Below are positions 34,908 to 43,521 of a stretch of DNA of 64,000 nt, piece after piece; position 1 is the first letter of the stretch; every line of letters starts with the position of its first letter. The position numbers were made by a program, and so were the translations under genes. This DNA is from Variovorax sp. KK3. GTDB taxonomy: Bacteria; Pseudomonadota; Gammaproteobacteria; Burkholderiales; Burkholderiaceae_C. A model generated the notes under the pieces. It did no database searches. It was not told the origin of the DNA and worked only from the letters and a program-made list of their open reading frames with translations. The stretch lies in contig NZ_LYVO01000022.1 of the NCBI RefSeq assembly GCF_001984055.1, positions 29,261 through 93,260 on the forward strand, written 5' to 3'.

Positions 34908-36055
34908 GCGGGCCCGACGCGGAGGTCCCAGCAGAGGAGCCGGCGCCACCCGACGATGCGGCGTGCGGGCTGCTCAGGACCGATGCCAAGGGACTCATCC
35001 TCGCAGCCAACCAGACCTTCTGTACCTGGGTCGGACTCGACAAGCCCGAGCTGGTCCGTCGCAAGCGAATCCAGGACTTGCTGACCATGGGGGGACGCAT
35101 GTTCCACCAGACGCACTGGGCGCCGCTGATGCAGTTGCAGGGTTCGGTTTCCGAGGTGAAGCTCGAGGTCAAGCATCGCGATGGAACCGTCCTGCCCATG
35201 ATCCTCAACGCCGTGCGGCGCGAGCGCAGCGGCGCCATCGTGCACGACCTGGCATTGTCCATCGGGCGCGACCGCGACGTCTACGAGCGCGAACTCGTGA
35301 TGTCGCGCGAGGAACTGCGGCTGCTCGTGCACGAGGCCACGCGACTGGAGGAACAGGCCAAGGACCGTGCGCTCTTCGCCGAGCAGATGGTCGGCATAGT
35401 GAGTCACGACCTGCGCAACCCGTTGTCAGCGATCCACCTGGGACTGCTGGCGCTGTCACGCGGCGCGCTCAACTCCAACCAGATCCGTATCCTGGGTCGC
35501 ATCTCGCAGTCCACCGAACGGGCACACCGACTGATCGCGGACCTGCTCGACTTCACGGCCGCACGTGTCGGCAAAGGCCTCAAGGTGTCGCCCAGGCCGA
35601 TCGACCTGCACACGCATGTCGCCGAGGCGCTCGAGGAGCTTCGCGTTGCCTACCCTGACCGCCGGATAGATCACCTACAGGACGGTGCGCAAGCTTGCTG
35701 GGCCGACCCGGATCGACTTGCTCAGATGCTGGGCAACCTCGTGTCGAATGCCGTGAGCTACGGAGATCCGGCACGCGCGATCACCGTGTCGTCGCTCGTC
35801 AGCGATGATCGCGGTGCGCAGGTCGAAGTCCACAACTTCGGACCACCGATTCCGGTCGCCACGGTCGAGCACCTGTTCGAGCCGATGGTGCGCGGCGACG
35901 CGAGCGGCGCAGCACGCAGCGTCGGGCTGGGGCTCTACATCGTTCGGCAGATCATCGAGGCACACGGCGGCCACGTGATCGTCCGCTCGACCGAAGCCGC
36001 CGGCACCGCGTTCACCGCGAACTTTCCGCTTGATCCCGCATCCAGACGCGTTTGA
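34904..36055 (+). CDS. PAS-domain sensor histidine kinase coupled to RsbQ-like hydrolase
   Basis: Soluble sensor kinase of 383 aa. Residues about 20-120 are a PAS domain (CGLLRTDAKGLILAANQTFCTWVGLDKPELVRRKRIQDLL), 125-160 a coiled linker, then HisKA with His168 in VSHDLRNPLSAIHLG, and HATPase_c with LGNLVSNAVSYGDP and GLGLYIVRQIIEAHGG. There are no membrane spans. TTG 34904 overlaps the hydrolase stop (TTGA) and gives the most sensible N-terminus. No response regulator is adjacent. In Bacillus the hydrolase partners a PAS phosphatase; here the output domain is a kinase instead. Confidence 0.85.
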   Translation: MSGPDAEVPAEEPAPPDDAACGLLRTDAKGLILAANQTFCTWVGLDKPELVRRKRIQDLLTMGGRMFHQTHWAPLMQLQGSVSEVKLEVKHRDGTVLPMILNAVRRERSGAIVHDLALSIGRDRDVYERELVMSREELRLLVHEATRLEEQAKDRALFAEQMVGIVSHDLRNPLSAIHLGLLALSRGALNSNQIRILGRISQSTERAHRLIADLLDFTAARVGKGLKVSPRPIDLHTHVAEALEELRVAYPDRRIDHLQDGAQACWADPDRLAQMLGNLVSNAVSYGDPARAITVSSLVSDDRGAQVEVHNFGPPIPVATVEHLFEPMVRGDASGAARSVGLGLYIVRQIIEAHGGHVIVRSTEAAGTAFTANFPLDPASRRV

Positions 36056-36277
36056 TTCAGCGGCTGCCCACGATCGAGGGAACGCAAGCGAGCATGCAGG
36101 TGCGACTGCCGGGCGGTGGGACCCCGCAGCAAGCTGCCGGTCCCGGCACGTCCCGGTCGACGCGATCCGCGTGCTTCATCGCGAACGAAGCGATCGATGC
36201 CCCTTGCGATCGTTGGCTGCGCAACGCAGGCGTTCGGAACGCGACCCTCGCAGCCGCTCGCGGGCGCAACCGCGCGC

Positions 36278-37300
36278 TCAGATGGCAGTGACGCTGCCCG
36301 TGACGGGCAGCACGATGCCCGTAATGTAGCCCGCACAGGACGGGGCCGCCAGAAAGACGAACGCCGGGGACAACTCCTCGGGCTGCGCGACGCGCTTGAA
36401 GTCGGTTTCCTTGCCGAATTTCCTGACGTCCGCCGGCATCTTGTCGGCCGGATTCAACGGCGTCCATACCGGTCCGGGTGCGACAGCGTTCACGCGGATG
36501 CCACGGTCGATCACGTTCAATGCCAGCGCTTTCGTGAACGCGTGAATCGCGCCCTTGGTCGCCGAGTAGTCGATCAGGTTGCGGCTTCCCTGCAGGCCCG
36601 TGCGCGAGCCCGTGTTGATGATCGACCCGCCAGGCGGAAGGTGAGGCAGCGCAGCGCGCGCCATCCGCATGTAACCGCCGATGTTGGTCTGCAATGTCAG
36701 GTCGAGCCGCTCGTCGTCGATGTCCTCGAGCGCTTCGGCATGCATCTGGAACGCCGCGTTGTTGACCAGCACGTCGAGCCTTCCAAACGTCTTCACGGTT
36801 TTCGCGACCGCGCGTTGGCAGAACACGGACCGCCGCATGTCCCCCGGGATCAGCAGGCAGCGCCGGCCCTCGGCCTCCACCGCAGCCTGGGTGGCACGCG
36901 CATCGACATGCTCATCGAGGTAGACGATCGCGACATCCGCGCCTTCACGCGCGAACAGGACCGCCACGGCACGCCCGATCCCCGAATCGCCGCCCGTCAC
37001 GATCGCGGCCATGCCCGCGAGCTTGCGGCTGCCTTCGTAGTCCGGCGCCGTGAACCGCGGCTTCAGCCTGAGGTCCGCCTCGTGACCCGGCTTCTTGAGT
37101 TGCTCCGGTGCCTGACGCGCAGGCTGGCGCCGTGCGCCGGCCTGAACGGCACGCGTGGACTTGCGTGGCGGTGGCGCACTCGCGTCCTTTCTGCGCTGCT
37201 CGCGTTGAATGGCCTGGTGCTTGCGCCCGAGCGGCGAGCGAGAAGACGTCGAGTTGCTGGTAGCCACGTGATGGTCCCGAGTCGAACAGAGATCGGTCAT
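36278..37300 (-). CDS. YghA-type short-chain dehydrogenase
   Basis: SDR of 340 aa with a long basic, Ala/Arg-rich N-terminal extension (about residues 1-95) before the Rossmann fold: TGGDSGIGRAVA, NNAAFQ, SINTGSR and Tyr-x3-Lys in DYSATKGAIHAFTKALA, ending GYITGIVLPVTGS. This is the branch of E. coli YghA and Bacillus general stress protein 39. The GTG at 37309 is an alternative start. It is convergent with the kinase gene. Likely a stress-linked aldehyde or polyol dehydrogenase. Confidence 0.85.
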   Translation of the reverse strand: MTDLCSTRDHHVATSNSTSSRSPLGRKHQAIQREQRRKDASAPPPRKSTRAVQAGARRQPARQAPEQLKKPGHEADLRLKPRFTAPDYEGSRKLAGMAAIVTGGDSGIGRAVAVLFAREGADVAIVYLDEHVDARATQAAVEAEGRRCLLIPGDMRRSVFCQRAVAKTVKTFGRLDVLVNNAAFQMHAEALEDIDDERLDLTLQTNIGGYMRMARAALPHLPPGGSIINTGSRTGLQGSRNLIDYSATKGAIHAFTKALALNVIDRGIRVNAVAPGPVWTPLNPADKMPADVRKFGKETDFKRVAQPEELSPAFVFLAAPSCAGYITGIVLPVTGSVTAI

Positions 37301-37507
37301 CGTAGGCACGTGAGTGCCCAGCCCGTGTAGGCGCTCGTCGGATCAGCCAGGTTTCGGAACCAGGGGCCCCTGCGCGTACCTTCAGCGCAGCAGCGGCGCC
37401 GACACCGAGATCTCACTTAATCTTTCGCCAAGCCAGCGATGGACGGGCCGGCACGCAGGCTCGATGCGACTGGCTGCCGGACTCCGAGCCCGGCGAGCTG
37501 GTTGACG

Positions 37508-37663
37508 CTAGCGCTTCTCCTTCACAAAGCCCGCAGCGTTCTCGTCTGCACCGGGCTTGCCCTCATCCGAGAGCGGCTGGTGCGGATCACTGCCGGCCGG
37601 AAAATCCGGCTCGACCGGAAGCTGCGCAGGATCATCTTCGGAAGGAATCTGAGGTGTGGGCAT
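37508..37663 (-). CDS. Small acidic protein, 51 aa
   Basis: Reads MPTPQIPSEDDPAQLPVEPD, then FPAGSDPHQPLSDEGKP and GADENAAGFVKEKR; an acidic, proline-rich and probably disordered peptide. A perfect AGGAGG stands 7 bases before the ATG, which makes translation likely. Small proteins of this make-up occur next to stress genes in Burkholderiales; function unknown. Confidence 0.65.
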   Translation of the reverse strand: MPTPQIPSEDDPAQLPVEPDFPAGSDPHQPLSDEGKPGADENAAGFVKEKR

Positions 37664-38301
37664 GGATGGCCTCCTATGCTGTCAGCGTAGCCCGTCTTAC
37701 GACGCGGCGGTGTAGGAACACAAGCGGTCGGCGACGCACCGGCGTGCCGCGCCAAGCGCGCTTGGAGGCCTCGCGATGCCGCTACGGCGACACCACCGCA
37801 ACGCCGTCCCTCGCAGCTCGCGACCGACCGTCAACACCTGGCACACGGTGGACCGGCGCGGCGCAATCCCTAAAAGAGGATGCCCAGCGCAACAAGCCCT
37901 GCTATGTACCGGAAGCCCACGGGCCGCACCGGCTCGCCGGGATCGGTGATTGGTGGGGAGCGCCACTTTCGCACAGATGCGTCCCCATGCCAGCGGCCTG
38001 CAGCCTGCAGACCCGCGGCGCCAGGGTTTCAACGCGGCTCGCGGCGACGCTGCGCAACAAGGCCGCCGGTTATCGAGGGCGACGCATCCAACAGCGCGTC
38101 CCGCCGGTCAGCCTGGGAGCGTTGCCGCGGTCAGCAAGCAACCATCGGTCGGCAGGCCGACGCAGGCGGAACACAGCATGCCAGGATCACGAGGATCGCA
38201 GCACGATCGGCGCTGACCGTCGCGTGCGAGAGGACTTCGCGCGGAACTGCCGACCCCTGCTTGCCGGCTGCAGGGCAGGATCATCCGCCCCGGCCGGGCG
38301 G
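37664..38301. other. Gene-free stretch
   Basis: Nothing supported; GC-rich open frames on both strands lack domains and start signals. Confidence 0.35.
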
Positions 38302-39048
38302 TCAGGACCCCGCAACGTCGCGGCGATGGATCTGGCTCGCAACTCCGCCACTGCGGCCCGCCCAGCGCTTGATGAGCGTTGCGGCCTCCTGGCGCAAGGC
38401 CTCCTCCACGCAACCGGCCATCGTCCCGCTCCACGCCACACCGGCCGCCAGCGTGCGGCCTCGGTTGCGTTCGATACGCTCGCCGATGTTGGCCCACAAC
38501 TCGGCCTCGGTACGCCGCGCGGCCTGGTCGACGAACCGCTGGCCCGCATCGGAGAGCTGTAGATACGCCTGCCTGTTCACCACGACAAACGAGATCGGCG
38601 CCGCATAGCGCAGGTCGTAGAAAAATGCCATGCAGCCGCACAGGCGCCGCCCCGCCTCCGCATCTCCCGACGACAGCACGCCTTGCAACTGCCCTTGCCG
38701 CGCTTCGCAGAGCGCCTGGCCGAAGGGCAAGGACACAGCCTGGGCGCCCGCAGCGCCGAAGACCTCTGCCGACATCCGGTCATAGCAGCGGATGCGAAGG
38801 CCGCCCAGGTCCGTCAAGGTCCGTACCGGGACCGTCGTCCAGAGGCCCGTCGGCGGCCAGGGCGACACGTAGAGCAGGCGGACACCCAGGCCGTCGAAAG
38901 CCGCCTCGTACGCGTGCCGGGCCTCGGAAACCAGTTGCCACGACGCCTGCGTTGTCCGGGCCAGGAACGGCAGCGACCCCAGCTCGAAGATCGGATCGAC
39001 CCCGCCCAGGCTCCCGCAGTAGAAGTCTGCGACATCGATTCGCCGCGT
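38302..39048 (-). pseudogene. 5'-truncated TRAP transporter receptor (DctP-like)
   Basis: The frame is open from a TGA at 39049-39051 and reads VADFYCGSLGGVDPIFELGSLPFLARTT, then LGVRLLYVSPWPPTGLWTT and LTDLGGLRIRCYDRMSAEVFGAAGAQAVSLPFGQAL to the stop at 38302, the middle and C-terminal parts of a DctP-family receptor (YGGVDPxFE-type region, SxPF, IR...). The signal peptide and about 80 N-terminal residues are missing, the break lying exactly where the tautomerase fragment begins on the other strand. Certainly non-functional as a receptor. Confidence 0.75.
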
Positions 39049-39483
39049 TCACCTACATCGACTTCACCGCTGCCGAAACCCTCTCGCCCGAGCGACAACC
39101 TGCCATCGCGCGGGAGGTCACGCGCACGCACAGCCAGTCACCGGCGCCAACACGTTCTTCGCGCAAGTCGTGTTCCAGGAGATCCCGCCAGGCGACGGGT
39201 TCCTCGGTGGCGCGACCACGCAAGGCCAACAGGTCTACCTCTGCGGCCACGTGCGCGGCGGCCGGCCCGCCGGGATGACGAACCGTCTCGTGCTCGTCTG
39301 CGCGATGTCCTCGTCGAGCACGGCGACGTCGCGCGCCACCAGGTCTGGGTCTACCTCGTCGAACTGCCGCCGGCCCCCATGGTCGAGGACGGCTACGTGC
39401 TGCCCGAACCGGGCCAGGAAGGCGAGTGGCTCGCGAACCTGCCGTCGCCGGACCGAGAGCGCCTCGACGCCCTCGGCGCCTGA
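39048..39483 (+). pseudogene. Frameshifted tautomerase-family gene
   Basis: Three frames must be joined: FTYIDFTAAETLSPERQPAIAREVTRTHSQ, then VTGANTFFAQVVFQEIPPGDGFLGG and QQVYLCGHVRGGRP, then LRDVLVEHGDVARHQVWVYLVELPPAPMVEDGYVLPEPGQEGEWLANLP. Together they give a 4-oxalocrotonate-tautomerase-like protein of about 145 aa. The N-terminal Met-Pro of the family is gone and shifts lie near 39133 and 39290. Dead gene abutting the TRAP remnant. Confidence 0.72.
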
Positions 39484-39584
39484 TGCGCCGCCCTCCCCTC
39501 CTTCCACCTTGTAGCCGAGCGCGCCAGCCCGGCGCGCTTGGCAGCGCTTTGCTTCGACCGGACCCTCCTCATGCACACCACCAC

Positions 39585-39869
39585 GCTGCCGGGCTCGTAC
39601 GAGTCCGAGGGACCGGCGCAGGCCGGGCGTTGCTCGAGTTCGCGGAGGCCGAGGTCTGCCGGAGAGACGTCCCCTCGTTCCACCTCTGCACGAATTCGAA
39701 GATGACCGAGAACGAGATGCTCGACCCGAGGATCGGGTACGTCGAGTGCGACCGCCGCGCGCAAGGCGGCGATGACCGGATCTTTTACAGGAAGCGGCTC
39801 TGCGGCAATCAGCAATTCTGCATTCCGCCCGCTTCCGCCCGGCCAGCGAGAGCGCTCGCTTCTCCATAG
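39585..39869 (+). pseudogene. GNAT acetyltransferase 3' fragment
   Basis: VRGTGAGRALLEFAEAEVCRRD, LCTNSKMTENEMLDPRIGYVECDRRAQGG and RIFYRKRL are the acetyl-CoA-binding motif A and C-terminus of a GNAT N-acetyltransferase. The N-terminal half is absent, so it is a fragment. It continues the run of broken genes from 38.3 kb. Confidence 0.65.
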
Positions 39870-40072
39870 CCGTGTTCGAGTGCGATCCGCTGGCCGCGGT
39901 GGACCCCTGCCACCCATGGGTATGGGCACGAATGCGGTGATGTGCTGCAGAAGCGCGCTCACATCGAGGCGGCGCCCTCCCCCGAGACCAGCGCGCGTCA
40001 GGTCCGCCCGGTCTTCGGGCACGGTGACGGCGCCAAGCGCCAGCTGGCCGCGCCGCCGCGAGCGGGTCGGCG

Positions 40073-40372
40073 TCATTGCAGTTGCAGCAGCGGCGACGCA
40101 GGGACGACATCACCCGGCGGCGCACCGCCGGCGGTCGCACACGCGGCTTGCGCACCGAATTGAACCGAGACCCTGGCCTGTTCGAGGGCCCGGACGGCGC
40201 GCTCGACGGCGTGCTGCGTGAACAGGCCATCAACCTGCTGTTCCCACGCGACCGTCTGGCAGACATTCTGCTGGTCGCCAGCGGGCGACCACGCACCGTC
40301 CACGGGCGGCGGTGCAGGAACGACGACGCCAGCGCGGCGCAGCAACCGGAGCTTCTGATCGATCGTCAGCAT
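40073..40372 (-). CDS. Hypothetical protein, 99 aa
   Basis: MLTIDQKLRLLRRAGVVVPAP opens a frame with coding-like bias; a central WEQQVDGLFTQHAVERAVRALEQARV forms a helix. No domain recognised and no clear ribosome site. Moderate support only. Confidence 0.45.
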   Translation of the reverse strand: MLTIDQKLRLLRRAGVVVPAPPPVDGAWSPAGDQQNVCQTVAWEQQVDGLFTQHAVERAVRALEQARVSVQFGAQAACATAGGAPPGDVVPASPLLQLQ

Positions 40373-40751
40373 GCGGCGCCAGAACGCAATGAACGGGCCC
40401 GGTCATTGACAAGTTGCCCTGAGCACTCCGAGGCGGCATCTGATTGCGTATCCCGCTCCACTACGCTCAACGCGTTTGGAACTCCACGATCGCCCGGCTC
40501 AGGAGAGACCCTTGATCACGCACGTACGGCGAGGCGAACGGCCGGCACCTCCGTCGGAGCCACATCACGATGTTCCACGCAATTTTTTTCAGTCGACTTT
40601 TATTGTTTTAAATCAACAGCTTAGCGACGATTTTGAGTTGTTTCTCCATGTATGTTTCACGAAAATCAACTGTTTACGGACGTTTCTTGACGCGATCTCG
40701 AGCTGTGCAGCAGAATTCGGTTATTGAGTAACTATATTAGTGGCTGATCCC
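40373..40751. other. AT-rich patch upstream of the plasmid core
   Basis: From about 40570 to 40740 the sequence turns AT-rich, unlike everything around it, with TTTTTTT and TTTTATTGTTTTAAAT runs and a parS-like site. It may be an unwinding or curved region for replication or partition, or the promoter region of the next gene. Confidence 0.5.
40653..40668. promoter_or_regulatory. parS-like half-palindrome
   Basis: TGTTTCACGAAAATCA matches 13 of 16 positions of the common chromosomal parS (TGTTTCACGTGAAACA), with an exact left half. It lies in the AT-rich patch 1.8 kb from parB. It could be a decayed or weak ParB site, or chance. Confidence 0.3.
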
Positions 40752-41570
40752 ATGACCATCGATCCCGACGCGTTCGCGGCGACGCGGTCCCCTCCTCCTC
40801 CGCCCAGCGGCTGGCCTCCATATTGCACGCTGGCAGAGCTATCCCGTATTCTTACGCTCGTCTACGGCGTGCGTGCGCCGACCGAGTCCTCCCTCAAAAA
40901 ATGGAGCGCGGCCGGCGTGTTCAGACCGTGCATCGCGACGGAAGAGGACCATCAGCGATCAGCGTCTCATCCGCCCACTGCCGCCCATGCGCTGCTCCAG
41001 CGCCCACGGCGGGCGGGCCGCCCCGGCCTGACCCTTCGGACGCACGAGGCGATCGCGCTGGTCCACGAAATCTGGCCCTTCCTGGCCGATTCAGATTCGC
41101 ATGCCGTGGTCGAACTCGTGGTCGCACGAACTGCGGATCACCTGCGCTCGGCCCTGGACCACGCGAAGTCAGTTAAGGTCAGCACGCCTTTGGGCACGCC
41201 CAGCATAGCCGACAGCGCGCCCTCCGTACCGGGTCCTGGCCCGGGCCTGCAGGCCATCGAGCGGCAGCTCGAAGCCCTGGCCCACGAAATGGGTGGCCTC
41301 AAGCGCGAGGTGGCCCAGTTCTCGGCGCTGCGCAACAACCTGATCACCCGGCTCGACGAAGCCGTCGTGCTGGCCAAGGAGTCGCTGGCTGCCGGCACTT
41401 CCAGCGCCAGAGGTGTCGATCCCCTGGTCGAGGCCCGTCGAGATCGCGACATGGGGTTGATGAAGTCGACGCTCAGCGAAATCCTCGACGCGCTGCGCCG
41501 GATCGAGCTCGAGCGAGCAGCGCCATCGCCGAGCCACGGGCAGCAAACGCTCGACAGGCCGCGGGGGTAG
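40752..41570 (+). CDS. Hypothetical plasmid protein beside the partition locus
   Basis: Protein of about 272 aa. The N-terminal third (WPPYCTLAELSRILTLVYGVRAPTESSLKKWSAAGVF) looks like a helix-turn-helix; the middle is Pro/Gly-rich; the last third (AIERQLEALAHEMGGLKREVAQFSALRNNLITRLDEAV) is predicted coiled coil. This HTH plus coil plan recalls KfrA-type plasmid proteins, but sequence identity to KfrA is not evident. Its stop codon lies inside the first copy of the 23-bp palindrome, and it is convergent with parB. GTG 40740 is an alternative start. Confidence 0.6.
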   Translation: MTIDPDAFAATRSPPPPPSGWPPYCTLAELSRILTLVYGVRAPTESSLKKWSAAGVFRPCIATEEDHQRSASHPPTAAHALLQRPRRAGRPGLTLRTHEAIALVHEIWPFLADSDSHAVVELVVARTADHLRSALDHAKSVKVSTPLGTPSIADSAPSVPGPGPGLQAIERQLEALAHEMGGLKREVAQFSALRNNLITRLDEAVVLAKESLAAGTSSARGVDPLVEARRDRDMGLMKSTLSEILDALRRIELERAAPSPSHGQQTLDRPRG

Positions 41571-42427
41571 TTTCAAACTACCCCCACCGCGCCGCACCTA
41601 CCCGCGCATCGTTTCGGCACGGTGCTCGTTGCACCGGGCGCCGGGCCCGCTGGCTTTGGCCAGGGGTCGCTCGAAAACTCCCCCTTTGAACTTGGCGGCG
41701 TGATCCCCGCTCCCGCAAATCCGCCGTGTCACGCCCCCAAGTCTTCCAGGCGGCCGAGCCACTGGTTTTTTCCCGCATGGGTTCATGATGTCGAACAGCT
41801 CGCGTCGGGGCTCAACCCAGGCGGACATCGGCTGGATCTCGACGAGCGGCGTTCACTGGTTGCTCTGCATTGCTGCTGCTTGACGACTGCACGATCAAGG
41901 GGGTGGTTTGAAACTACCCCCTTTGTCTATTCGCGCGCCTGCCCTGCGATTTGTGCCATCAAGCGCGCGGTGCGCTCCGAACAGACGCCGAACCGTGCGG
42001 CCTCGTCCGGCTCCGGGGGCGGTTCTAAACAACACCAACCAACTCTCCCCGTGTCATGAACGGTGAGGAACACCGGTACGGCCTATGTCGATGAGGGGCC
42101 TCGACTGCGCAAGAGGCAACGACCAGGCGATGGATATGGGACAGTCAGTGCGGGGAGGCGGTTGTCTCTTACGCAGGGGTGGATTCAAACCGCCCCTTGC
42201 GTCTGGTGCAGTTATCGCCGATATCGGGTCCCGGCCAACTGTGGCCCGACCTGCCCTTGTTGCACTCCGGACGGAAAGCCGCAGACCAACCACCCACGCG
42301 CGGGGGTGGTTTGAAACTGCCTCTGGCCGAATCACGCTTTGCCACCGACGAGAACCGTCAGCCAGGAGACCGGCCATGACGCCAATCGGGAAGAAAAAAA
42401 AAGAGGGGGTAGTTTGAAACTACCCCC
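41563..42427. repeat. Array of 23-bp palindromes, candidate centromere
   Basis: A gap between the 3' ends of a + gene and parB holds repeated palindromes with arms GGGGGTAGTTT and AAACTACCCCC around one central C or G. Perfect: 41563-41585 and 42405-42427; one mismatch: 41899-41921. Weaker: 41663-41684, 42015-42037, 42175-42197 and 42302-42324. The core GTAGTTT-N-AAACTAC is the style of replicon-specific parS sites, and the array sits beside parAB, so ParB binding is the best reading. The last copy also forms a terminator for parAB. Confidence 0.7.
42393..42427 (-). terminator. Rho-independent terminator of parAB formed by the last palindrome
   Basis: On the minus strand the perfect stem at 42427-42405 is followed by CTTTTTTTT-type run (42402-42393), 32 bp after the parB stop. 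This is a textbook terminator built from one repeat copy. Confidence 0.7.
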
Positions 42428-42458
42428 TCCTTCGAATCGAGCCCGACCGGGTTAAAAC

Positions 42459-43520
42459 TCAACGTGGCAGTGCGTCCACAAACCCCTGCATGGCCTTCAA
42501 CAGAGCATCGCGCTGCGGCTGTTGCAGCGCCACCGACAACCTCACCGCCGGCCGACCCAGCGCGTCAAATCGCACCGAGCCGACCTTTCGATCACCGATC
42601 TTCAGCGCATGGCTTGCCTGGGTCGGACCCGCGGCTGCCGCCGGCAGGGAGGTTGCCGCCGACACGAGCCGCGCAAACACCGCCTTTGCAGACAGCCGAC
42701 CACGCTCCGGCCCAAGTGCCAATGACCGAGCCACCAGCCCCGCCTCGTCCTCCTGGAAGGCGCGACCCAGCTCCGTCGCCCACGCCAGCTGAATCGACTG
42801 CGGCGTCGGAAACGCCTCGACCACCGACGCTGGCAGCCGTGCCAGGCTCAACGCCTTTCCCAGATTGCTGATATCGACCCCGAGCGCGGCCGCCATCTGG
42901 CGGTTCGATGGGTAGACGCCACGCTCCAGCGCACGCATGTACGTCATGCCCTGCTCCCACGGCGACGGGTCGGCGCGCCCGCGGTTCTCACGGTCCATCT
43001 CCTCGACCAGGGCCCGGTCGTCGAGATTCTCGACCACCGCCCAGACCTTGATGCCGAGCTGCCGGCATGCCTCGTAGCGTCGATGGCCGAACACCAGCTC
43101 GTACTTCGCCCCCTCGCCCGGCTTCGCGATCGCGCGCACCTTGATCGGCTGCGAATTGCGACCGGCTTCCTGGATCTCGCGCTTGAATTCCTCGAAGGCC
43201 TTGCCCAAGAACGCCGACTCGTGCCGGTTCGCATACTCGCTGCGCGCGATCTCGGCCGTGTCGATCGGGCGCGCCGGCAGTGCGCCGTCCCAGCTGCGAA
43301 GCTCCGCGCTGACCTCATTGAGCCGCCCCTCGAGCTCGTCCACCTGCGCGGCGCGTGCACGCAGATCCTCGTTCTCGCGCAGCAGGTCCGAGCGCTGGTC
43401 GTTCGCGAACGCCATCATCGCACCAGGCGCCGTCTTCGGACGCGCAGCCTCGGGTACCGACGCGACCGCCGGCATGATCGACGCAAAGTTGATCTTCGAT
43501 GCCTTGTCTTTCAAGCCCAT
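42459..43520 (-). CDS. parB: ParB-family partition protein
   Basis: Centromere-binding CTPase-type protein of 353 aa. The N-terminal domain carries IKVRAIAKPGEGAKYELVFGHRRYEACRQLGIKVWAVVE (ParB/Srx fold with the HRR-type nucleotide motif), the middle MAAALGVDISNLGKALSLARLP a helix-turn-helix, and the C-terminus a dimer domain. ATG 43520 lies 1 bp after the parA stop; the ORF upstream to 43913 is inside parA. The palindrome array just downstream is the likely binding site. Confidence 0.92.
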   Translation of the reverse strand: MGLKDKASKINFASIMPAVASVPEAARPKTAPGAMMAFANDQRSDLLRENEDLRARAAQVDELEGRLNEVSAELRSWDGALPARPIDTAEIARSEYANRHESAFLGKAFEEFKREIQEAGRNSQPIKVRAIAKPGEGAKYELVFGHRRYEACRQLGIKVWAVVENLDDRALVEEMDRENRGRADPSPWEQGMTYMRALERGVYPSNRQMAAALGVDISNLGKALSLARLPASVVEAFPTPQSIQLAWATELGRAFQEDEAGLVARSLALGPERGRLSAKAVFARLVSAATSLPAAAAGPTQASHALKIGDRKVGSVRFDALGRPAVRLSVALQQPQRDALLKAMQGFVDALPR

Positions 43521-43521
43521 G

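Noticed and set aside
39235..40296. 353-codon minus-strand ORF
   Set aside because: Antisense to the tautomerase and GNAT fragments, very Arg-rich, no domain.
41563..42324. Palindromes as ordinary terminators
   Set aside because: Only the last copy (42405-42427) has a T-run; the others lack one and lie far from gene ends, so a protein-binding array explains them better.
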